Assembly (NCBI RefSeq): GCF_019880585.1 | Contig: NZ_JAINVV010000008.1 | Coordinates: 610,054 to 674,053, forward strand | Length of the DNA stretch: 64,000 nucleotides | Direction: 5' to 3' | Source: Sphingomonas colocasiae | GTDB lineage: Bacteria; Pseudomonadota; Alphaproteobacteria; Sphingomonadales; Sphingomonadaceae | Shown: positions 9,047 through 17,352 of the stretch, piece after piece | Layout: each line of letters starts with the position of its first letter | Position numbering within the stretch: position 1 is the stretch's first letter | Notes under the pieces: model-generated | Seen by the model: only the letters and a program-made list of their open reading frames with translations | Told to the model about the DNA's origin: nothing | The model's database searches: none | Translations under genes and position numbers: made by a program

Positions 9047-9853
9047 TCAGCTCGCGACCAGCGCCATGCCGCCGCATACGGACAGGATCTGCCCGGTCAC
9101 GTAGCGCGCGTCATCGCTGGCCAGAAACACCATCGGGCCGCCGATATCCGCCGCTTCGCCAAGCCGCCGCAGCGGGATCCGTTCGGCGTCGGCCGCGGTA
9201 GCCAGATTGCGCGCCACCGCCTGCGCCTTCACCCGGCCCGTCGCCATCAGCCCCGGCGCGATCGCGTTGACGCGGATGCCGTGCGGGCCGAGTTCAGCCG
9301 CAAGATCGCGCGTCAGATGGCTGATCGCCGCCTTGGCCGAACTGTAATGCGATGCGCGGCCATCGGGGGCGGTCAGCACCGCGCCGATGGTCGAGACGTT
9401 GATGATCGCCCCGCTCCCCCGCGCCTTCATCCCGGGCGTCGCCGCCTGAACGCAATGGAGCGCGGTGAAATAATTGATGTCGAACATGGTGCGGACATCA
9501 GCGATCGGCACGATCGAGGGCTGGCTGATCTCGAGCGGCACGATCGCGCCGCCGGCGACATTGGCGAGGATATCGACAGGGCCAAGCTCCGCCTCGATCC
9601 GGGCAAACGCCCGCGCAACCGAATCGAGGTCGGTGAGATCCGCCTGGATACCGATACCGCGCGGACCGAGCGCCGCGATCTCATCCGCGACACTGCCCGC
9701 GCCGAGCACTTCGCCAAACTGCGCCGCGCCGTCCAGATCGACATCGACCACCGCCACATCGGCGCCTTCCGCCGCGAAGGCGAGCGCCGTCGCCCTGCCC
9801 AGTCCGCGCGCGCCGCCGGTCACCACTGCGACCTTGCCCTGAAGCCGTGCCAT
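9047..9853 (-). CDS. SDR-family oxidoreductase
   Basis: 268 residues. TGGARGLGRA, an acidic VVDVD after strand 2 (NAD preference), NVAGGA in place of NNAG, and SHYSSAKAA with intact Tyr and Lys. The start at 9853 is supported by AGGAGG just upstream; an extension to 9895 would run through the operator palindrome. First gene of a two-gene operon with the atypical SDR at 8279 and divergent from the SDR at 9943. Probably a hydroxyacyl-CoA or cyclic alcohol dehydrogenase. Confidence 0.87.
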   Translation of the reverse strand: MARLQGKVAVVTGGARGLGRATALAFAAEGADVAVVDVDLDGAAQFGEVLGAGSVADEIAALGPRGIGIQADLTDLDSVARAFARIEAELGPVDILANVAGGAIVPLEISQPSIVPIADVRTMFDINYFTALHCVQAATPGMKARGSGAIINVSTIGAVLTAPDGRASHYSSAKAAISHLTRDLAAELGPHGIRVNAIAPGLMATGRVKAQAVARNLATAADAERIPLRRLGEAADIGGPMVFLASDDARYVTGQILSVCGGMALVAS

Positions 9854-9862
9854 TCGCCCTCC

Positions 9863-9878
9863 TAAAACGTTCGTTTGA
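9863..9878. promoter_or_regulatory. Palindromic operator candidate between divergent SDRs
   Basis: TAAAACGTTCGTTTGA scores 13 of 14, with perfect AAACG/CGTTT arms. It is 9 bp from the 9853 start and 64 bp from the 9943 start, so it could repress both operons. Confidence 0.6.
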
Positions 9879-9942
9879 CTAATTGATAGCGGCACTCCAA
9901 ATATCCTGCACGAGAAAAAGCAAGCATTATCGGAGAGGCGGA

Positions 9943-10713
9943 ATGGCGACGGGTCTGTTCGATCTGACCGGCAAATGCGCGATCGTCACCGGCGGCTCGC
10001 GCGGAATCGGCAAGGCGATCGCACACCGGCTGGCGGAACACGGAGCGATGGTGATCATCGCATCACGCGACGGGGCGAGCTGCGCAGCCGCCTCGTCCGA
10101 GATCGACGCGCTGGTCGGACGCGCGGCCACTCGCGTCCATCCGGTCGACATGGAAAACGCGGACGATCTGGCGGCGCTGTCAGACTATGCCGACCGCGAA
10201 TTCGGCGGGGCCGACATTCTGGTCTGCAACGCCGCGGCGAGCTTTCACAACGGACCGCTCGCCGAGATCGACGACGCGGCGTTCCTGCGGACCTTTCAGT
10301 TCAACGTGCTGGCCAACAACCGGCTCGCAGCGTTTGCAGCGCCAAAAATGGCGGAGCGCGGCGGCGGATCGATCATCATCGTCTCGTCGATCGGCGCGAT
10401 GCGGGCCAATCCGATGAACGGCGCTTACAGCATCTCCAAGGCGGCTGACCTTGCGCTGGTCCGGGCGCTCGCGCTCGAACTGGGCGAGGCGAAGATCCGG
10501 GTGAACGCGATATTGCCAGGGCTGGTCCGCACAGACCTGTCGCGGTCGTTGTGGGAAGATGCGGAAGCCGAAGCCGCCTATGTCGCGAAACTGCGGATCA
10601 AGCGGATCGGCGAGCCGGACGATCTGGCCGGTATCGCCGTCTATCTCGCCTCCCCCGCTTCGCAATGGACGACCGGGCAGAGTTTCATCGTGGATGGCGG
10701 GGCATTGTCCTGA
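9943..10713 (+). CDS. SDR-family oxidoreductase
   Basis: 256 residues. TGGSRGIGKA, CNAAASF and GAYSISKAADL (Tyr and Lys intact) place it among classical SDRs. The start at 9943 has GGAGAGG upstream at about 6 bp. The stop overlaps the start of the following hydratase by one base (TGATG), giving an SDR + hydratase + hydratase operon that could perform consecutive dehydrogenation and hydration steps of beta-oxidation. The substrate is not evident. Confidence 0.88.
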   Translation: MATGLFDLTGKCAIVTGGSRGIGKAIAHRLAEHGAMVIIASRDGASCAAASSEIDALVGRAATRVHPVDMENADDLAALSDYADREFGGADILVCNAAASFHNGPLAEIDDAAFLRTFQFNVLANNRLAAFAAPKMAERGGGSIIIVSSIGAMRANPMNGAYSISKAADLALVRALALELGEAKIRVNAILPGLVRTDLSRSLWEDAEAEAAYVAKLRIKRIGEPDDLAGIAVYLASPASQWTTGQSFIVDGGALS

Positions 10714-11573
10714 TGCTCAGCCATGCCGAAATCATGGCCCTGCGCCGCGAGGTGCGCTTCGAATGGTCGCGCAAGGATACGATGCTCTACGCGCTGGGGA
10801 TCGGCATGCCGTCCGACCCGTTGGACGAACGCGAGCTGGCCTTCGTCTACGAGCCTCGCCAGGCCGCCATGCCAAGCTTCGTGGTCACGCCCGCCTTCAA
10901 CGACGGATTGGGTGACCTGATCGGCTATGATTATTCGCAGGTGCTGCATGGCGAGCACGCGTTCACGCTGCACCGGCCGGTACCGGTCGAAGGACGCGGC
11001 ACGGCGCGGCTTCGAATGCTGGAAGCATGGGACAAGGGGCAGGGTAAGGGCGCGGTGTTCGCACATGAGACGCTGCTGACGCTGGATGGCGACGACACAC
11101 CGTTCGCTCGCGTCGTCACCACGGCCTTCGCGCGCGCCGATGGGGGGTTCGGCGGATCGACTGCACCGCAGCCGGCACCCCACGCGGTGCCCACTCGCGC
11201 GCCCGATCGGACCGTGGAGATCGCAACACACCGCAACCAGGCGCTGCTCTATCGCCAGTCCGGCGACGCCAATCCGCTGCACGCCGATCCGGAAACCGCA
11301 CGGCGCGCGGGGTTTTCGCAACCGATTCTCCACGGCCTATGCAGCTATGCCATCTGCCTGCGCGCGGTGATGGCCAGCTATTGCGACCACGATCCCGCGC
11401 GTGTCCACCATCACGCCGTACGCTTTTCCGCCCCGGTCTTTCCCGGCGAGACGCTCCTCGTCGACCTCTGGCGCGACGACGATATCGTCTCGTTCGAGGC
11501 GCGGGTGAAGGAGCGCGGCGTCACGGTGATCCGCAACGGCAAGACTGTGCTGAAGCAGGCAGAGCGATGCTGA
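10713..11573 (+). CDS. MaoC/hydratase 2-type enoyl-CoA hydratase
   Basis: 286 residues: an N-terminal hot-dog-like region and a C-terminal MaoC domain. YRQSGDANPLHADP followed by GFSQPILHGLCSY is the hydratase 2 motif, with catalytic Asp and His, found in peroxisomal multifunctional enzyme 2 and in stand-alone hydratases of bacterial sterol degraders. Expected reaction: (R)-specific hydration of a 2-enoyl-CoA, usually with bulky or alpha-methyl acyl chains. The 4-nt-scale spacing to both neighbours shows co-transcription. Family is secure; chain specificity is inferred. Confidence 0.88.
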   Translation: MLSHAEIMALRREVRFEWSRKDTMLYALGIGMPSDPLDERELAFVYEPRQAAMPSFVVTPAFNDGLGDLIGYDYSQVLHGEHAFTLHRPVPVEGRGTARLRMLEAWDKGQGKGAVFAHETLLTLDGDDTPFARVVTTAFARADGGFGGSTAPQPAPHAVPTRAPDRTVEIATHRNQALLYRQSGDANPLHADPETARRAGFSQPILHGLCSYAICLRAVMASYCDHDPARVHHHAVRFSAPVFPGETLLVDLWRDDDIVSFEARVKERGVTVIRNGKTVLKQAERC

Positions 11574-12061
11574 AAACAACGCTTGCCGATCTCCACACGC
11601 ATGTCGGCGCGACGATCGGCCCGTCCGAATGGATCAAAGTGGGCCAGCAGCGGATCGACGGCTATGCGGATGCCGTGAGCGATCACAACTGGATCCATTG
11701 CGACGTGCCGCGCGCCACCGCGGCGTTCGGCGGCACGATCGCCCACGGCCTGCTCACGCTTTCGATGGCCCCGCCGATCGCGCAGACGCTGATCGATATC
11801 GACGATGTCGAGACCGACCTGAACTACGGCTTCGACAAGGTGCGTTTCCTCTCGGTGGTACATGGCGGCGATCGGATAAGGCTGTGGCTCAAGGTGCTCG
11901 AGGTGGTGCCGCGCGGTGCCGGTGTGATCTTGCGGATGGAATACTCGATCGAGGTGGAAGGCAAGGCGAAGCCTGCGATCGTCGCCGACTGGCTGTTCAT
12001 CCTGTTTCCACGCGCCGAAAAACTCGCGGCACAGGCGAAGCTGGAATCTAAACCCGATTAA
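11567..12061 (+). CDS. MaoC-family dehydratase
   Basis: 164 residues, a single hot-dog domain. VSDHNWIHCDVPRA and FGGTIAHGLLTLSM hold the catalytic Asp and His of R-specific enoyl-CoA hydratases. The reading frame starts 7 nt inside the end of the longer hydratase gene, so the two are translationally coupled and may form a complex. It resembles the MaoC gene at 12110 on the opposite strand, suggesting duplication. Confidence 0.87.
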   Translation: MLKTTLADLHTHVGATIGPSEWIKVGQQRIDGYADAVSDHNWIHCDVPRATAAFGGTIAHGLLTLSMAPPIAQTLIDIDDVETDLNYGFDKVRFLSVVHGGDRIRLWLKVLEVVPRGAGVILRMEYSIEVEGKAKPAIVADWLFILFPRAEKLAAQAKLESKPD

Positions 12062-12109
12062 GACGAGGCCGTGGCGGAGACGCTTCGCGGTCTTGGCTAA
12101 GCTTAGTCC

Positions 12110-12571
12110 CTAGGCATCGAATAGCAGGAACAGCGCTTCGGCGACGAAGGCGGGGCGTTCCTCGCCCTCGATTTCCAGCGTGAAGCGGTGGCGGGTCATC
12201 CAGCCGCCCCGCTCCGGTTCCACCGACAGCAGCACGCGATGCATCCGCACCCGTGCGCCACCCCGCACCATATTGGTGAAGCGTAGCCGGTCGATCCCAT
12301 AGTTGAGACCATTGCGTACACCTTCCACGATCAGCGTCTCGTCCGCCAGCGCCGGGATCAGCGCAAGCATGTGATAGCCGTGCGCGATGGTGCCGCCGAA
12401 TTCCCGGTTGGCCCGCTCGACATCGACATGAATCCATTCGTGATCGCCGGTCAGATCGGCGAAGGCCTGAATGGCGGCTTGCGGGATCGCAACCCAACGA
12501 GAGGGCGGGATGGGCGCATCAATGAGGGTCGCGAGATCGCGCAGATGCACGCGGATGGAAGAATCAGTCAT
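12110..12571 (-). CDS. MaoC-family dehydratase
   Basis: 153 residues, single hot-dog fold. TGDHEWIHVDVERA and FGGTIAHGYHMLAL carry the Asp and His pair. Last gene of the minus-strand operon starting at 17224; its start overlaps the end of the nitroreductase gene by 8 nt. Expected role: hydration of the enoyl-CoA produced by the adjacent ACAD pair. Convergent with its paralogue ending at 12061. Confidence 0.87.
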   Translation of the reverse strand: MTDSSIRVHLRDLATLIDAPIPPSRWVAIPQAAIQAFADLTGDHEWIHVDVERANREFGGTIAHGYHMLALIPALADETLIVEGVRNGLNYGIDRLRFTNMVRGGARVRMHRVLLSVEPERGGWMTRHRFTLEIEGEERPAFVAEALFLLFDA

Positions 12572-13241
12572 GCCAGGTCACACCTTCGTCCAATGACTGG
12601 CGTGTCGTGCGCAGGGTGTTGATCGGATGGGCGGTGTCTTCATGGCCGAGCGCCATGCCGGCCGCGATCATCATATGCTCGTCCAGCCCGAGCAGTTCGC
12701 CCAGCGTGTCGGGCCACAGAGCCCAGGCCGCCTGCGGACAGGTGGCGAGGCCGTGCTCCAGCGCCACCAGCATCACCGTCTGCATCACCATGCCGAGATC
12801 GATCCACTGCGCCCTGCCCATGCGCCGGTCGATCGCGAAGAACAGGCCGGCCGGTGCTCCGAACAGCTGATAATTCTGGGCCAGCTGGCGCAGGCGTCCG
12901 GCCTTGTCCGAACGTTCGATGCCGATGGTGCGGTAGAGATCCTCGCCATTCTCGAAGCGGCGGCTGCGATAGGGCTCCCATAGGCCCTCCGGATAGACGG
13001 GATGGTTGGGCACCTCCTGCTCCCCCGCCTCCTGTGCGAGCCGCATCGCCGCCGTCAGCCGGGCAAGCGCGCCGCCACGCACGACATGGATATGCCAGGG
13101 CTGGAGATTCCCGCCCGAAGGCGCGCGCAAAGCCGCTGCCAGTATGGCCTCGATAGCTTCGCCCGGCACCGGCTCCGCCGTGAAGGCGCGAACCGATCGC
13201 CGCGCCACTGCGGCCGCGGCGACCGGCGGCATCCCGCTCAT
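12564..13241 (-). CDS. Nitroreductase-family flavoprotein
   Basis: 225 residues. ARRSVRAFTAEPV is the FMN phosphate-binding start of the family and APSGGNLQPWHIHVV the second FMN contact. Relatives reduce nitro groups, quinones or enones, or act as flavin-dependent dehydrogenases. Its presence between an ACAD pair and a hydratase suggests a ring enone or enoyl-CoA substrate. The start at 13241 overlaps the ACAD stop by 4 nt; the upstream in-frame extension is inside the ACAD gene. Confidence 0.85.
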   Translation of the reverse strand: MSGMPPVAAAAVARRSVRAFTAEPVPGEAIEAILAAALRAPSGGNLQPWHIHVVRGGALARLTAAMRLAQEAGEQEVPNHPVYPEGLWEPYRSRRFENGEDLYRTIGIERSDKAGRLRQLAQNYQLFGAPAGLFFAIDRRMGRAQWIDLGMVMQTVMLVALEHGLATCPQAAWALWPDTLGELLGLDEHMMIAAGMALGHEDTAHPINTLRTTRQSLDEGVTWHD

Positions 13242-14347
13242 GCCGCCTTCCGCTCGAGAATCCGAACCACATCTTCCCGCTGCCGCGACGGTGCGCCGAG
13301 CAGTTCGGCATTGCACCGCGCGCGCTTGTAAAAGAGATGGTTCTTCATCTCCCAGGTGAAGCCGATCGCGCCGAATATCTGGATGTTACGATGCGTCGCC
13401 GCACGATACGCCTCGCTGGCATAGCTCTGCGCCATCGCGGCGGCGAGCGGGGCCGTCTCGTCACCCGCGCTCAGCGCCCAGGCGGCATATTGCACGCCGA
13501 CATTGGCGCATTCGGATTGGCCGGCGATCTCGGCAAGCTGATGCTTGATCGCCTGGAACGCCCCGATCGGGCGGCCGAATGCGACGCGCTCGTTCGCATA
13601 GCCGATCGCATCGGCCAGCACCGCCTCGATGCCCGCCGCGCTTTCCGCCGCCAGCACCAGATACAGCCGGTCGCGCACGAAGGGCCAGACCGCATCGGCA
13701 TCGCCCGCCAGCAGGGTGGCGGCGGCACCCTCGAGGCGCACGCTGCACACCTCGCGTGTGATGTCGCGCCAGTCCAGCCGTTCGATCTGCGCAGCGGCGG
13801 CATCGACCACGAACCAGCGCCGTGCGCCGTCCAGTTCGGCGGCGACCACCAGCCGGTCAGCGGATGCGGCGTCGACCACGAAGGCCCGCGTGCCGGTGAG
13901 ACGATAGCCATCGCCATCGCGCGCAGCCTTCACTTCCGCCGCGCCGGGTTCGTAGCTGCCATTTGCGTCGGCAACCGCCAGTGCAAGCTTCGCTTCGCCC
14001 GCCGCGACCGTGCCGAGCAGTTCGGCCTTTTGCGTTTCGTCACCTCCCGCCTCGATCGCCCAGCTTCCCGCCAAGGTGCCAAACAGCGGCATCGACGCAA
14101 GCGTGCGCCCCGCCTCTCCGATCACCATGATCAGATCGAGATAGTCCATGCCGAGGCCGCCATAAGCCTCCGGTACCACCATCCCCGGCCAGCCCAGCCC
14201 GGCGGCCTTGGTCCAGAGCGGGCCGTAACCGGCCTGCTCCACCGTCGCGCCTGGCACCAGCAGCGGGGCGAGATCGACCTCCTTTTCCAGAAAACCGCGG
14301 GCGGAATCGCGCAGGGCGATATGATCGTCGCTCAATGTGAAGTTCAT
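13238..14347 (-). CDS. Acyl-CoA dehydrogenase, beta-type partner
   Basis: 369 residues. FAD-domain layout is clear (GWPGMVVPEAYGGLGM, ERVAFGRPIGAFQAIKH, IQIFGAIGFTWE), but the mid-domain substrate loop is short. The C-terminus ends LLGAPSRQREDVVRILE instead of the YGGTNEI segment, so the usual Glu is not evident. This is the look of the non-catalytic half of alpha2-beta2 heterotetrameric ACADs known from steroid degraders. It sits directly after a full-length ACAD gene (14362-15561) in the same operon, with which it probably forms one enzyme. Confidence 0.83.
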   Translation of the reverse strand: MNFTLSDDHIALRDSARGFLEKEVDLAPLLVPGATVEQAGYGPLWTKAAGLGWPGMVVPEAYGGLGMDYLDLIMVIGEAGRTLASMPLFGTLAGSWAIEAGGDETQKAELLGTVAAGEAKLALAVADANGSYEPGAAEVKAARDGDGYRLTGTRAFVVDAASADRLVVAAELDGARRWFVVDAAAAQIERLDWRDITREVCSVRLEGAAATLLAGDADAVWPFVRDRLYLVLAAESAAGIEAVLADAIGYANERVAFGRPIGAFQAIKHQLAEIAGQSECANVGVQYAAWALSAGDETAPLAAAMAQSYASEAYRAATHRNIQIFGAIGFTWEMKNHLFYKRARCNAELLGAPSRQREDVVRILERKAA

Positions 14348-14361
14348 CGCTGCGCTCCCCC

Positions 14362-15561
14362 TCAGGCGGCTTTGGGCGATGCACGCCCGATTTCGTTGAA
14401 CGGCATCCGCGCGGTCGGATCGCTGTCGCGCGGCAGGCCGAGGACACGCTCGGCTATGGTGTTCTTCAGGATTTCCTGGGTGCCGACCCCCAGGGTCGTC
14501 GCGGGGCTGAACCAATAGGCATAGTCCCAATTGTCGAACAATCCGAAATGCTTGTCGGGCAGGGGCAGCACGTCCTTGCCATAGACCATGCCCGCCACGC
14601 CCTGGCTGCGCTTGGCGAGATCGGTCAGCGCCTGGCCGTGCGGCGATGCCACCATCTTGCCCGCATTGCCTTCCAGCCCCGCAGGCTTGCCGTTGATCTT
14701 GTTGCTGAGGTGCCGAAAGCTGATGAGACGCAGCAACTCGCCCTCGATATAGAGGCGAGCCGCTTCGTCGCGGATCAGGGGGTCGGCAATGCGCCCGGTC
14801 TTGATCAGGCCGTCCATCAGGTCACGCGCAGTCGGGCCCATGCCCCAGACCGCGCCCGGCTTGGTCATGCTCTGCCGCTCGGTCTGGAGCTGCTCCATCG
14901 TGATACGCCAGCCATCGCCCTCCTCGCCCAGCCGGCGCGTGACGGGGACGCGCACCTCTTCGAAGAAGACCTCGTTATATTCGTTGTCCTCACCGGTCAT
15001 GTCGATGATCGGGCGGACGGTGATGCCGGGCGCGTTCATATCCACGATGAACTGGGTCAGCCCCTTGTGCTTGGGCGCGGCGGGATCGGTGCGCGCGATG
15101 ACGACGCCGATCTGCGAGCGGTCCGCGCCCGAATTCCAGATTTTCTGACCGTTGATCACATAATGATCACCCTCGCGCCGCGCCGTGGTGCGCAACGCGC
15201 CGAGATCGGAGCCGCCGGCGGGCTCGGAGAACAGCATGCACCATTGCGACTTGCCGGAGAGCGCATCGGGCAACAGCTCCTGCCGCTGCGCGTCGGTGCC
15301 CCAGGCGAGCAGCGACTGGCCGCACTGGTTGACCGCGATCGGATTGTGGAGCGAAGGCATCACCACGCCCGCCCGCTCGAATTCGGATTCGATGATCAGC
15401 ATCATCTCCGGATCGGCGCCCAGCCCCCAAGGCTCGGGCCAGTTTGCGGCGGCGAGGCCACGATCGGCAATCTGTTTGCCGCTCGGATCGGGGTTCGCCT
15501 CGAACCAGGCGCGGATCTCGATCCGGCGGGGATCGTCATCGGCGGGAAAGGTGAAATCCAT
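14362..15561 (-). CDS. Acyl-CoA dehydrogenase, alpha-type partner
   Basis: 399 residues with the full ACAD pattern: WPEPWGLGADPEMMLIIE, CMLFSEPAGGSDLGALRTTA (FAD and substrate contacts), VINGQKIWNSGAD, and GTQEILKNTIAERVLGLPR at the C-terminus. A Glu-containing helix (LQTERQSM, about residue 236) is where alpha subunits of heterotetrameric ACADs place the catalytic base. It likely pairs with the protein encoded 14 bp downstream to desaturate a bulky acyl-CoA, passing electrons to ETF. A palindrome candidate lies 36 bp upstream of the start. Confidence 0.88.
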   Translation of the reverse strand: MDFTFPADDDPRRIEIRAWFEANPDPSGKQIADRGLAAANWPEPWGLGADPEMMLIIESEFERAGVVMPSLHNPIAVNQCGQSLLAWGTDAQRQELLPDALSGKSQWCMLFSEPAGGSDLGALRTTARREGDHYVINGQKIWNSGADRSQIGVVIARTDPAAPKHKGLTQFIVDMNAPGITVRPIIDMTGEDNEYNEVFFEEVRVPVTRRLGEEGDGWRITMEQLQTERQSMTKPGAVWGMGPTARDLMDGLIKTGRIADPLIRDEAARLYIEGELLRLISFRHLSNKINGKPAGLEGNAGKMVASPHGQALTDLAKRSQGVAGMVYGKDVLPLPDKHFGLFDNWDYAYWFSPATTLGVGTQEILKNTIAERVLGLPRDSDPTARMPFNEIGRASPKAA

Positions 15562-15596
15562 GGTGAAATCCTCGTCGTTGAATGCGGATAATAATA

Positions 15597-15612
15597 TAAA
15601 GCAAATATTCTA
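15597..15612. promoter_or_regulatory. Palindromic operator candidate
   Basis: TAAAGCAAATATTCTA scores 12 of 14. It lies in the 53-bp AT-rich gap between the alpha/beta hydrolase and ACAD genes, so the ACAD-nitroreductase-MaoC portion may have its own promoter. Confidence 0.45.
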
Positions 15613-15614
15613 AT

Positions 15615-16208
15615 TCAGGGCGTCTGGACTAGTTGATCGAGCCAGTCGCGCAGGCCGTCCGCGGCCGTCCGCGGCAGGTCGTGCCCACCGTCGTGATCGA
15701 CGATGGCGAGCGAAACATCATAGGCGGCCAGCGCCGCCCGCCCGGCCTGCGCAGCAGCGAAAGCGATGGCGGGATCGGACCGGCCATGCGCCCAGAAGAC
15801 CGGCTTGCCGCGGTGCGCCGGCATGGGCGGCAGGCCCGGAAGGGCCTCAAGCAGTAAACGGCCGCCAGCGACCGCGCAGCCAGCGAACAGATCGGGGCGC
15901 GCCAGAAACGCGGTCAATGCGATCACACCGCCCTGCCCGAAGCCGAGCAGCAGCGCCGGACGGTCCAGCGCCTCCGCCAGCGCGATCAGATCTGCGCGGC
16001 TGGCGGCCTCCTGCGCGGCATCCGCTACGGGGCCGCCATCAATGAAGGTGACGCCGAACCAGGCGCGGCCGCCATTCTCGCCGAACGGCAGCGCCCCGGC
16101 CGGTGCGAGAAGCGGCATGGCCGGAGGCAGCGCGGGTGCGAAGGTCGCCACCGCCGTAGCGGGGTCATGCCCAAGTCCATGCAGGATCAGCGCGAGCGGC
16201 GGGCTCAT
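15615..16208 (-). CDS. Alpha/beta hydrolase lacking its nucleophile Ser
   Basis: 197 residues, phospholipase/carboxylesterase (YpfH-like) family. The oxyanion segment ILHGLGHD, the acid region AHGRSDP and the final GGHDLP His are kept, but the nucleophile elbow reads LLGFGQGG, with Gly where Ser is required. Codons TTC GGG CAG confirm it. The protein is otherwise undamaged and frame-intact, so it may be a pseudoenzyme that binds acyl-CoA or a partner, or a recent missense loss. The start overlaps the stop of the MDR gene by 4 nt. Confidence 0.82.
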   Translation of the reverse strand: MSPPLALILHGLGHDPATAVATFAPALPPAMPLLAPAGALPFGENGGRAWFGVTFIDGGPVADAAQEAASRADLIALAEALDRPALLLGFGQGGVIALTAFLARPDLFAGCAVAGGRLLLEALPGLPPMPAHRGKPVFWAHGRSDPAIAFAAAQAGRAALAAYDVSLAIVDHDGGHDLPRTAADGLRDWLDQLVQTP

Positions 16209-17224
16209 GTCGTGAAATCGATCGCCAGCTTGCCGAAGTGCCCGGCACCCTCCATCGCGCGCAACGCGTCCGGAACCTCGCCGAAAGCGTAGACATGGTC
16301 GATGACGGGACGAAGACCATGCGCTTCGATCGCGGCGGCCATATCGTCGAACATCTGACGGCTTCCCACCGAAATGCCGATGATCCGCAGATTCTTGCCG
16401 AAGATCGCCGGCATCAGAAGTTCCTGGGAACGCCCGCCCAGCACGCCGATCACGAGGATACGGCCAGCGACGGCAGCGGCGATCAGCGACTGGCTTATGG
16501 TGCCCGCGCCACCGACCTCGACGACCAGATCGGCGCCATGGCCATCGGTCAGCGCCAGCACCGCCTTTCCCCATTCGGGCGTATCGCGATAATTGATCAA
16601 GTGATCCGCGCCCAGCGCCTTGGCGCGCTCGAGTTTCTCGTCGCTGCTCGACGTGGCGATGACGGTTGCGCCGCGCATCTTCGCGAACTGGAGCGCGAAG
16701 ATCGACACACCGCCGGTGCCCTGCACCACGACGACATCACCAGGCTTGACCTGCCCCTCGACCACCACCGCGCGCCAGGCTGTGAGACCGGCGCAGGGCA
16801 AGGTTGCCGCCTCGATCGCGCTTAACCCCTTCGGCGCGCGCGATACATGCTCGGCCGACAGCACCATTTCATCCTGCAAGATGCCCGCATGCGACGCCGA
16901 GCCGAGCGATATGGCTCGATTCGCCGCGGTGGGCGGCCCATCGATCCATCCATGGAAAAAGCTTGGGCAAACCAGATCGCCCGCCGCCACCCGCGTCACG
17001 CCCGCGCCCACCGCCAGCACTTCGCCGCAGGCATCCGAGAAGGGAATTTGCGGCAGCGCGCCAAACGGGGTCTTGTTGGTGACAGTCACCCAATCTCGGT
17101 AATTGACGGCAGCGGCCAGCATGCGCAGCTTCACCTCGCCAGCACCAGGCTCGGCAGGCGCATCACGATCGGCGAGCACCAACCGATCAATTCCCCAGCC
17201 ATCGCGATTTTCCCAGACGCGCAT
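16205..17224 (-). CDS. Zinc-free MDR-family oxidoreductase
   Basis: 339 residues, medium-chain dehydrogenase/reductase. VNYRDWV and IPFSDACGEVLAVG mark the catalytic domain, and VVVQGTGGVSIFALQFAK is the Rossmann dinucleotide loop. The zinc-binding Cys and the structural Cys cluster are missing, which points to a quinone- or enoyl-reductase-like NADPH enzyme rather than a zinc alcohol dehydrogenase. First gene of the minus-strand operon to 12110, divergent from the kinase gene at 17353. Could reduce an enoyl-CoA or ring enone. Confidence 0.85.
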   Translation of the reverse strand: MRVWENRDGWGIDRLVLADRDAPAEPGAGEVKLRMLAAAVNYRDWVTVTNKTPFGALPQIPFSDACGEVLAVGAGVTRVAAGDLVCPSFFHGWIDGPPTAANRAISLGSASHAGILQDEMVLSAEHVSRAPKGLSAIEAATLPCAGLTAWRAVVVEGQVKPGDVVVVQGTGGVSIFALQFAKMRGATVIATSSSDEKLERAKALGADHLINYRDTPEWGKAVLALTDGHGADLVVEVGGAGTISQSLIAAAVAGRILVIGVLGGRSQELLMPAIFGKNLRIIGISVGSRQMFDDMAAAIEAHGLRPVIDHVYAFGEVPDALRAMEGAGHFGKLAIDFTT

Positions 17225-17255
17225 TCACCGCCCTCCCTTTTCGTATGGTATTACC

Positions 17256-17271
17256 TAAAACGTTTGACTAT
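17256..17271. promoter_or_regulatory. Partial palindromic operator candidate
   Basis: TAAAACGTTTGACTAT has a perfect left half and scores 10 of 14. It lies between divergent starts at 17224 and 17353; its right half could also serve as a TTGACT-type -35 box. Confidence 0.4.
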
Positions 17272-17352
17272 ATTCTGCTGCAAAGATCAACAAGACTCGA
17301 GCGTCGTCGCGACGATTTCGAGACGCCGGAGAGCGACAGGAGGAATTGGCGA

